Of a stretch of 8,904 nucleotides of DNA, positions 1 to 5,117 are shown in pieces. The first letter of the stretch is position 1. Each line of letters starts with the position of its first letter. The position numbers and the translations under genes were made by a program. Under the pieces are notes generated by a model. The model did no database searches, was not told where the DNA came from, and saw only the letters and a program-made list of their open reading frames with translations. Source of the stretch: F23-D06 sp045132055 (lineage in GTDB: Bacteria; Bacteroidota; Bacteroidia; Bacteroidales; WCHB1-69); assembly GCA_045132055.1 (NCBI GenBank), contig JBGURP010000046.1, positions 1 through 8,904 on the forward strand, in the 5' to 3' direction.

Positions 1-950
1 ACATGTGCAATATCTGGAAGTTCCAGACTCACCCGAGCGAAGAAATAGACGCCTCCTACTATGAGAAACTGCCTGCGGGGTTGCGCATCAACATCACGGG
101 CGGTGAGCCGACATTGCGTCCCGACATCGACAAGATTTTCGAAATCCTATATCCCAAATCACGACTTCTCGAACTCAGCACCAACGGTTACAATACCAAA
201 AAAATCGTTGAGCTGGCCAATAAATATCCCAACATCCTCATCCGCGTGAGCGTCGAGGGCCTGCCCAAGATCAACGATGCCAAGCGCGGCCTCAAGGACG
301 GCTTTGACCACGCCCTGCGCACGATGTTGGAACTCAAGAAGACCAAGTGCAAGAACATCGGCTTCTCGGTGGTCATCTCGCCCGACAACTACAAGGACCT
401 GCTGCACCTCTATGACCTGTGCGTAGCACTGGATGTGGAGTTGGGAAACAGTGCGGTGCACAATTCATGGTACTTCCACAAGGAGGACAACCAGATCGAG
501 AGTGAGGAGGCACTGCGTCAGCATGAGCTTTTCGTCAAGGCCTTGCTCACCAGCAAGCGCCGCCATTTCAAGGACCGCCTGAAGGACTATGGCCGTGCCT
601 ACTTCAACCGCTCGATCCACCGCCGCCTGCGTGGCGACACCGACGAGTACCGTCCGCCCTGCGGCGCCCTGAGCGACTTCTTCTTCATCGACCCGTGGGG
701 CAACGTTACCCCGTGCAACGGCAGCGGAGAGGAGTGGATTATCGGCAATATCAAGGAAGATACCCTCGAGAACATCAAGGCCAGCGACAAGGCGCGTGAG
801 GCAATGGAGAAGGTGCGCAGCTGCAAGCGCAACTGCACCTTTATCGTCACCGAGCGCCACGACATGGTGCGCCGTCCCTGGATCCCCATCAAGTGGATTC
901 TCAAGAACAAGTGGCGCATCCGCAAGGGCCAGGACCTGTGCTGGGATTGA
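1..950 (+). CDS. Radical SAM protein with SPASM-type C-terminus (5' partial)
   Basis: Cytoplasmic radical S-adenosylmethionine enzyme, substrate unknown. The reading frame is open from the left edge. The first in-frame residues, M-C-N-I-W, look like the end of the family's CX3CX2C iron-sulfur motif (commonly ...C-x-x-M-C), so this ATG is very probably internal and the first two cluster cysteines lie upstream of the window. Counting from that Met, the SAM-binding GGEP motif is at residues 33-36, followed by an alternating alpha/beta pattern (LSTNGYN at 58-64, RVSVEG at 81-86). The C-terminal part has C220, C238 (in DPWGNVTPCNG), C274, C278 and C313, and a GNI motif at 248-250, as in SPASM/twitch domains that bind auxiliary clusters. 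The TGA stop is at 948-950, six bases before a heptamer array. Radical SAM/SPASM proteins occur in polysaccharide and peptide-modification loci; the neighbours suggest a surface-glycan role, but this is inference. Confidence 0.88.
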   Translation, partial: MCNIWKFQTHPSEEIDASYYEKLPAGLRINITGGEPTLRPDIDKIFEILYPKSRLLELSTNGYNTKKIVELANKYPNILIRVSVEGLPKINDAKRGLKDGFDHALRTMLELKKTKCKNIGFSVVISPDNYKDLLHLYDLCVALDVELGNSAVHNSWYFHKEDNQIESEEALRQHELFVKALLTSKRRHFKDRLKDYGRAYFNRSIHRRLRGDTDEYRPPCGALSDFFFIDPWGNVTPCNGSGEEWIIGNIKEDTLENIKASDKAREAMEKVRSCKRNCTFIVTERHDMVRRPWIPIKWILKNKWRIRKGQDLCWD

Positions 951-955
951 GGGGA

Positions 956-990
956 ATTAGAAGTTAGAAGTTAGGAATTAGAAGTTGGTA
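956..990 (+). repeat. Heptamer array 1 (five units, consensus RTTAGRA)
   Basis: Five head-to-tail 7-base units begin six bases after the stop of the radical SAM gene: four match RTTAGRA and the fifth, GTTGGTA, has decayed. Read in the direction of the upstream gene, each of the first four units contains TAG, and because 7 is not a multiple of 3 the TAGs at 958, 965 and 972 fall in all three frames. The TTA on the same strand gives TAA on the other strand, again in every frame. The units match those of array 3 (5069-5117) read on the minus strand. Similar heptanucleotide repeats are known from heterocystous cyanobacteria (STRR sequences); the function here is unknown. Confidence 0.85.
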
Positions 991-1003
991 TTTGCCAACA
1001 ACT
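983..1003 (+). repeat. Small inverted repeat between heptamer arrays 1 and 2
   Basis: GTTGG at 984-988 pairs with CCAAC at 995-999 across a 6-base loop. Alternatively AGTTG at 983-987 pairs with CAACT at 999-1003, which would use the first bases of array 2. No T-run follows, so it is not a canonical intrinsic terminator. It is the only non-heptamer stretch in the 138-bp gap between the radical SAM and glycosyltransferase genes. Confidence 0.4.
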
Positions 1004-1085
1004 AGGGACTAGAAACTAAGGACTAAAAACTAAGAACTAAGGACTAGAAACTAGGGACTAGAAACTAAGAACTAAAAACTAATAA
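1002..1085 (+). repeat. Heptamer array 2 (twelve units, consensus CTARRRA)
   Basis: Twelve uninterrupted 7-base units fill 84 bp and end three bases before the ATG of the glycosyltransferase gene. CTA at positions 1-3 and A at position 7 are invariant; positions 4-6 vary only between A and G, except one T in the last unit. The middle triplets in order are GGG, GAA, AGG, AAA, AGA, AGG, GAA, GGG, GAA, AGA, AAA, ATA. Units 1-5 and units 8-12 agree at 33 of 35 positions, so a 49-bp higher-order period is laid over the heptamer. Stops occur in all six frames. The array occupies the whole leader of the downstream gene, leaving no room for a normal ribosome-binding site or promoter next to the start. 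Confidence 0.92.
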
Positions 1086-1088
1086 CTT

Positions 1089-2153
1089 ATGAAAACGATA
1101 GCGGTCATCGGCACGCGCGGTTTTCCTGGCATTCAGGGCGGTGTCGAGGCTCACAGCTATCACCTCTATACCCACATGGACGATGTGCACGTCAGGCTCT
1201 ATCGCCGTCGTGCCTATCTCACTGAGCAATCGGCTCAGACCTTTCCCAATATCGAATACGTTGACCTGCCCTCGACCCGCATCAAGGGCTTTGAGGCCGT
1301 GTGGCACACCCTGCTGAGTGTCCTGCACATCCTTCTTCATCGTCCCGACGTGGTGCACATCCACAACATCGGGCCAGGCATGTTTGCGCCGCTCATTCGC
1401 CTCATGGGCTTGCCCGTGGTGCTGACCTACCACAGCCCCAACTATGAGCACGACAAGTGGAGCGCTCCCGCCCGCTGGCTGCTGCGTCAATGCGAGAAAA
1501 TCTCTCTCCACTTCAGCAACCGCGTCATCTTCGTCAACAAGTACCAAATGGAGAAATGCGGAGCCCTCGACAAGAGCGTTTTCATCCCCAACGGCATCGA
1601 TGCCGTCACCCGCAGCGAGTCCACAACGTTTCTTGACCAGCACGGCATTAAACACGGAGAGTATCTGCTGGCCGTGGGGCGCCTCACGCCCGAGAAAGGC
1701 CTGGAATACCTCGTCGAGGCTGCCAACCGCTTGCCTCAGGTCACCCAGGTGGTCATCGCCGGTGCCAGCGACCACGACAGCACCTACCGTAAGACGCTGG
1801 AGCAACTCGATGTCAATCACAAGGTCATTTTCACGGGATTTACCACTGGCGAGGACCTGCGCCAGCTCTATAGCCATGCCCGATGCTTTGTCCTGCCGTC
1901 GGTCAACGAGGGCTTCCCGATGGTGCTGCTCGAGGCCATGGCCTACGGCCTGCCCATCCTGTGCAGCGACATTCCCGGCACCCGCCAGGTCGATCTGCCC
2001 GAGCAAGACTACTTCACCGTCAAGGACGTTGATTCGCTTTGTGCCGCAATTTCACGCCTGCTCGACGCTCCCAGCGAGCCTCAACACTACGACCTAGAAA
2101 AATACGATTGGCAGTCAATCGCTGCTATTACCCGCCGTCAATATCCCGTCTAA
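1089..2153 (+). CDS. GT4 family glycosyltransferase (DUF1972-like N-terminus)
   Basis: Retaining GT-B fold glycosyltransferase of 354 residues that would transfer a sugar from a nucleotide donor to a lipid-linked or saccharide acceptor at the cytoplasmic face of the membrane. The N-terminal half opens with a beta strand and glycine-rich loop (IAVIGTRGFPGIQGGVEAH, 4-22), typical of the DUF1972/rhamnosyltransferase-like GT4 group. DVVHIHN lies at 87-93. The C-terminal half has GRLTPEKG at 197-204 (donor site) and the family EX7E signature as E274 and E282 within NEGFPMVLLEAMAYGLP. Length and domain order are complete. The ATG at 1089 is the first in frame and lies three bases after heptamer array 2; there is no Shine-Dalgarno sequence, as is common in Bacteroidetes. 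The TAA at 2151-2153 overlaps the stop of the convergent CotH gene. Sugar and acceptor cannot be read from the sequence. Confidence 0.92.
   Translation: MKTIAVIGTRGFPGIQGGVEAHSYHLYTHMDDVHVRLYRRRAYLTEQSAQTFPNIEYVDLPSTRIKGFEAVWHTLLSVLHILLHRPDVVHIHNIGPGMFAPLIRLMGLPVVLTYHSPNYEHDKWSAPARWLLRQCEKISLHFSNRVIFVNKYQMEKCGALDKSVFIPNGIDAVTRSESTTFLDQHGIKHGEYLLAVGRLTPEKGLEYLVEAANRLPQVTQVVIAGASDHDSTYRKTLEQLDVNHKVIFTGFTTGEDLRQLYSHARCFVLPSVNEGFPMVLLEAMAYGLPILCSDIPGTRQVDLPEQDYFTVKDVDSLCAAISRLLDAPSEPQHYDLEKYDWQSIAAITRRQYPV
2097..2121 (-). terminator. Possible intrinsic terminator of the CotH operon, inside the convergent GT gene
   Basis: Read on the minus strand, CGATTG (2121-2116), a five-base loop and CAATCG (2110-2105) make a perfect 6-bp stem, extendable by one G-U pair, followed by TATTTTTC (2104-2097). 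It begins 28 bases after the stop codon of the CotH lipoprotein gene, the right place for its terminator. The stem is short and only half GC. The site lies entirely within the last 60 bases of the glycosyltransferase coding sequence on the other strand. Confidence 0.45.
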
Positions 2154-3463
2154 TCGCCCCACTGCGACTGGAGCCAGGCTATTTTGCGGTGGATGAATTG
2201 CTTGAAATCCCTTTTTTGTATATCGATGTCATATCTGGGCCAAAGGATAACATCGGCCTGATAAGCTGGCTTGATGGATTCAACAAACTCATCAGCAAAG
2301 CGGTCTATATCCAGTCCGTTAAAGTTTGAGCCGTAAAACGCTCGCCAGTGTTCACACACCGCTTGCTGGAAATGAGGAAAACGCGATATTTCCTTAATCC
2401 AGTGTGAAGTAAACACTGTTGGCTGGTCATACAAGAAATAACTGAAACTGGTATCTTCAAATAATCCCCAGCGATTAAAAGCATTGCCGAAGTCCCATAC
2501 TGGTCCAAAAATCAGTTTAGCGTCGTTGCCCTGACGCTTGAACATATAACAGCTTCCCGAGAAGCGCTCAATGTCGTCCATTATTTCTGCGATGATGTAA
2601 TACATCGCCAGAGTGTCGATATCGATGTATTGCTCCCATTCAGTACTTGTCTTGTCTGGGTTATAGATAGCAGCATTGACGCGCGAGATCCAGTCGGTGA
2701 GGTATTGTTCTTGAAGTGGGGACAAGTGCTCGGGCGAATGATACGTGATGACGATAGAGTCGCCCGCATGTTCTGGCAGTTTGATGTGATTATCGCTAGG
2801 ATGGTTGTCTATTTCCAGTAGCCAGCTGCCAGTTGCAATCAATAGGGAATCCGTCTCATATTCACTCTGATCCTCGATGTTGACGCGGTTTTTCCCTGTG
2901 CGTATTTTCTCTGTCAGGAAATATAACCCGATATATTTGCCGTTAAGCACGACTTCGACAGGTTCTTGTGCCGGAGTGAAAGATAAGCCTATGCGGCGGC
3001 TCAGTTCAAATCCCATTGTGTTCTTGAGTTTAGCTAGCCAGTCGTCGTAGTGGGACAGCAAGCAAAAGTGGCGGTTCTTTTTCATGCCCATCAGTTCTTG
3101 CTTCTCGTCGAGCTTGATGCGATAGGACTTCTTGGGGTGGTTCTCCCATGAGTAATTACCATGACCCTTGATTTGCATACCCAGTGTCTCTTCCTTCGAC
3201 CCCAGAGACTCAAAATCGTCAAGACCCATGTTGCCGAGCCACCATTCGGCATAAAGATATTCTTCTTTGCTGCTAATGGTGCGGCCATCTTCGGTGTTAA
3301 TGTAAAGTACAGGTAGGCAGCCCGAAAAACCAGTAGCTTCTCCAACTGTATCAGTTGGTGGCAGTGGGTCGGGTTCAACAACAGGTTGTGGCATATCATC
3401 ATGGCAGTTGGTCAGAATCAACATGAACGCCAACAGTGATAATGTGGATGTGAGCCTGTTCAT
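2150..3463 (-). CDS. CotH-like secreted kinase, lipoprotein copy
   Basis: CotH-family protein (437 residues). Bacillus CotH is a protein kinase of spore-coat proteins; the substrate here is unknown. Residues 1-20 are a lipoprotein signal: MNR, a hydrophobic core, then LILTNC with lipidated Cys20. HDD follows the Cys, resembling the acidic surface-export signal of Bacteroidetes lipoproteins, so an outer-surface location is likely. A Pro-rich linker (about 25-45) leads to the CotH domain (about 50-435). Visible motifs are KGHGNYSW (99-106), KKSYRIKL (111-118), VVLNGKYIGLYFLTEK (171-186) and GPVWDFGNAF (320-329). It is closely similar throughout to the upstream paralogue at 3478-4995. Two oddities are His101, where the paralogue has Arg in the usual RGN motif, and a Gly where CotH proteins often have a second Asp in the W-D-x-D motif. 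The start is 14 bp after the paralogue's stop, so the two form an operon. The stop TAG (2152-2150) overlaps the stop of the convergent glycosyltransferase gene. Confidence 0.87.
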   Translation of the reverse strand: MNRLTSTLSLLAFMLILTNCHDDMPQPVVEPDPLPPTDTVGEATGFSGCLPVLYINTEDGRTISSKEEYLYAEWWLGNMGLDDFESLGSKEETLGMQIKGHGNYSWENHPKKSYRIKLDEKQELMGMKKNRHFCLLSHYDDWLAKLKNTMGFELSRRIGLSFTPAQEPVEVVLNGKYIGLYFLTEKIRTGKNRVNIEDQSEYETDSLLIATGSWLLEIDNHPSDNHIKLPEHAGDSIVITYHSPEHLSPLQEQYLTDWISRVNAAIYNPDKTSTEWEQYIDIDTLAMYYIIAEIMDDIERFSGSCYMFKRQGNDAKLIFGPVWDFGNAFNRWGLFEDTSFSYFLYDQPTVFTSHWIKEISRFPHFQQAVCEHWRAFYGSNFNGLDIDRFADEFVESIKPAYQADVILWPRYDIDIQKRDFKQFIHRKIAWLQSQWGD

Positions 3464-3472
3464 GATGTCACT

Positions 3473-3480
3473 TGGGATTA
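3473..3480 (-). repeat. Leader motif TAATCCCA before the CotH lipoprotein start (copy 2)
   Basis: TAATCCCA on the minus strand lies nine bases before the lipoprotein gene's ATG. Its first three bases are the stop codon of the upstream dockerin-CotH gene. The same 8-mer lies before that gene's own start (5001-5008), and AACG is conserved two bases further upstream in both places (12 of 14 positions identical). It looks like the edge of the duplicated segment. Confidence 0.5.
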
Positions 3481-4995
3481 GTCGTTTTGTGGCCGTTTCA
3501 CGCCTCCATTGGAATTAAAATTGTGACCAGTTCCCCACTGGCTGTTCAGCCAGGTGATTTTGCTGTGGATGTATTGTTTGTATTCGCTTTTTTGGGTATC
3601 GATGTTATAATCTGGCCACCTCACGACGTCTGCTTTGTTGGCTGGCTTGATCGACTCGACAAAGTCATCGATGAACTGGTCGAGATACATCCCGTTAAAG
3701 TCAGTGTTGTAGAATTCCCGCCAAACCTCTCTGACGAGTTGCTGGAAATGGGCGAACTTGGACATCTCTTGAATCCAGTGGGCATGTGAGAAGGTTGGCT
3801 GTTCATAGAAGAAATAGCACAACGAGTCAACTCCGAAGATAGGAACACGGGTAAAGGAGTTGCCGAAGTCCCACACTGGGCCGAACATGAGTTTGGCCGA
3901 GTCGCCGCGGTGCTTGTACATGAACAGGCTTCCAGAGAAGTACTCCAGGTCGTCGGTGATTTCACCAACGATGTAAAACCTCACCAGGGTGTCGATGTCG
4001 ATATATTTTTCCCACTCGGTACTGGTTGTGTCATCAATCTGGATGGCAGCGTTGGCATCGGTAAGAAATTGTGTGATGTAATCCTTTTGTTGATTGGAAA
4101 GGGATTCGGGAGAGACAGACTCAAAGCAGAGCATGTCGTCCCAGTCCCAGGGCTGGTCGTAATGCTCTTGGACATAAATCATGGGTCCATCAAAGGAATT
4201 TAATTCAAGCATCCATCCGCCACTCACTATCTCGGGATCAGTCTCGTTGTCCTGCTGCTCCTCGATGTTGACTCGGTGCTTGCCCACACGGGGTTTCTCG
4301 GTGAGGAAATACAACCCGATATACTGGCCGTTGAGCACGACTTCAACGGGCTCCTGAGCGGGGGTGTAGGACAATCCTATGCGGCGGCTCAGCTCAAATC
4401 CCACCGTGTTTTTCAGCTTTGCCAAGTGGTCATCGGCATGAGCCAACAAGCAAAAGTGACGGTTCTTGTTCATGCCCATCAAGGGCTCTTTTGAATCCAG
4501 CTTGATGCGGAATGACTTTTTCTCAAAGTTGTCCCACGTGTAATTGCCGCGCCCCTTGATGACCATGCCTAACGGATCATTGGGAGAACCTAACGATTCA
4601 AATTCATCATTCCCCATGTTGTCGAGCCACCAGGTAGCTTGTGTGTAGTTTTCCTTGCTGTCGATGTTGCGGTGCCCTTCGGTGTTGATGTAGAGAACGG
4701 GTAGGGTACCCGAATAGGATGGCATGGGTGGCAATTCCTCGCCCTGGATAGCCGCGATGATCATATTGAGGTCGGCGATGTTGATTTCCCTATCACCGTT
4801 TACATCAGTGGCATAACTGTAAAGTCTGTGGTACTTGGCATCGTTGAAGATGGAATCAATTACAGCATTGATGTCACCAATATTCACCTCCCAATCACAA
4901 TTCACGTCACCGCGCGGCCTTAGTTCTGACTGGGCATGTGCCACCAGGCATGAAAATGCCACAGAGAGGATGAATATGGTAAGAATTCTGTTCAT
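3478..4995 (-). CDS. Secreted dockerin-CotH protein
   Basis: CotH-family protein with a dockerin-like module. An in-frame ATG at 5031 would give 517 residues, but the signal peptide begins at the ATG at 4995 (505 residues), which also aligns with the MNR start of the neighbouring paralogue. Residues 1-22 form a signal peptide with a likely peptidase I site after AHA. Two EF-hand-like loops, DVNCDWEVNIGD (30-41) and DVNGDREINIAD (64-75), each followed by a short helix, form a type I dockerin-like domain. The CotH domain follows (about 98-488): KGRGNYTW (147-154), KKSFRIKL (159-166), VVLNGQYIGLYFLTEK (219-234), GPVWDFGNSF (372-381). It should be exported, with calcium-binding loops for attachment to a partner or for stability. 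Fusions of dockerin and CotH are known in clostridial cellulosomal proteins; here no cohesin is visible. The C-terminus runs 17 residues past the conserved QWG where the paralogue ends after one more residue. Confidence 0.87.
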   Translation of the reverse strand: MNRILTIFILSVAFSCLVAHAQSELRPRGDVNCDWEVNIGDINAVIDSIFNDAKYHRLYSYATDVNGDREINIADLNMIIAAIQGEELPPMPSYSGTLPVLYINTEGHRNIDSKENYTQATWWLDNMGNDEFESLGSPNDPLGMVIKGRGNYTWDNFEKKSFRIKLDSKEPLMGMNKNRHFCLLAHADDHLAKLKNTVGFELSRRIGLSYTPAQEPVEVVLNGQYIGLYFLTEKPRVGKHRVNIEEQQDNETDPEIVSGGWMLELNSFDGPMIYVQEHYDQPWDWDDMLCFESVSPESLSNQQKDYITQFLTDANAAIQIDDTTSTEWEKYIDIDTLVRFYIVGEITDDLEYFSGSLFMYKHRGDSAKLMFGPVWDFGNSFTRVPIFGVDSLCYFFYEQPTFSHAHWIQEMSKFAHFQQLVREVWREFYNTDFNGMYLDQFIDDFVESIKPANKADVVRWPDYNIDTQKSEYKQYIHSKITWLNSQWGTGHNFNSNGGVKRPQND

Positions 4996-5000
4996 GGTAA

Positions 5001-5008
5001 TGGGATTA
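5001..5008 (-). repeat. Leader motif TAATCCCA before the dockerin-CotH start (copy 1)
   Basis: TAATCCCA on the minus strand lies five bases before the preferred ATG at 4995 and matches the motif before the downstream paralogue. Its position so close to this ATG also argues for the start at 4995 rather than 5031, because the motif then occupies the leader of both genes. Confidence 0.5.
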
Positions 5009-5068
5009 TCCGTTACACTGTTAAAACGCAAAATGGGTTGATTTATTGCCGCAATTCAATTTACCATC

Positions 5069-5117
5069 ACTCCTAACTCCTAACTTTTAACTCCTGACTT
5101 CTAACTCCTGACTCCCA
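5069..5117 (-). repeat. Heptamer array 3 (seven units, minus-strand consensus YARRAGT)
   Basis: Seven uninterrupted 7-base units are read on the plus strand as ACTYYTR (one ends CCCA). On the minus strand, the strand of the gene just upstream, they read TAGGAGT, TAGAAGT, CAGGAGT and variants, the same family as array 1. The first units read from the gene side encode the last three to four residues and the TAG stop (5103-5101) of the glycosyltransferase at 5101-6192. TAG/TAA triplets occur in all three frames on the minus strand and TAA/TGA in all three on the plus strand. The rest of the 105-bp gap (4996-5068) holds a 5-bp-arm dyad at 5045-5055 and no recognisable promoter for the CotH operon. 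Confidence 0.9.

Noticed and set aside
3..5. ATG at the left edge as a true start codon
   Set aside because: The following Cys belongs to the CX3CX2C cluster motif, so about 20 or more residues must precede it; the gene is cut by the window edge.
465..860. Minus-strand frame opposite the radical SAM gene
   Set aside because: Ala/Leu/Val-rich with no domain pattern, wholly inside a well-supported gene on the other strand.
956..1085. CRISPR array
   Set aside because: The units are 7-base tandem repeats with no spacers of 25-40 bases, and there are no cas genes.
1065..2006. Long minus-strand frame (313 codons) opposite the GT gene at 1089-2153
   Set aside because: Low-complexity Ala/Val/Asp/Gly-rich translation without recognisable motifs; the plus strand encodes a full GT4 enzyme with EX7E. 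It is a shadow of GC-rich third positions.
4996..5031. Upstream ATG at 5031 for the dockerin-CotH gene
   Set aside because: It would put twelve polar residues before the signal peptide and cover the leader motif shared with the paralogue; the ATG at 4995 gives a normal signal peptide and the shared MNR start.
5045..5055. Dyad ATTGC-C-GCAAT upstream of the CotH operon as an operator
   Set aside because: Only 5-bp arms around one base and no second copy near another promoter; too weak to call.
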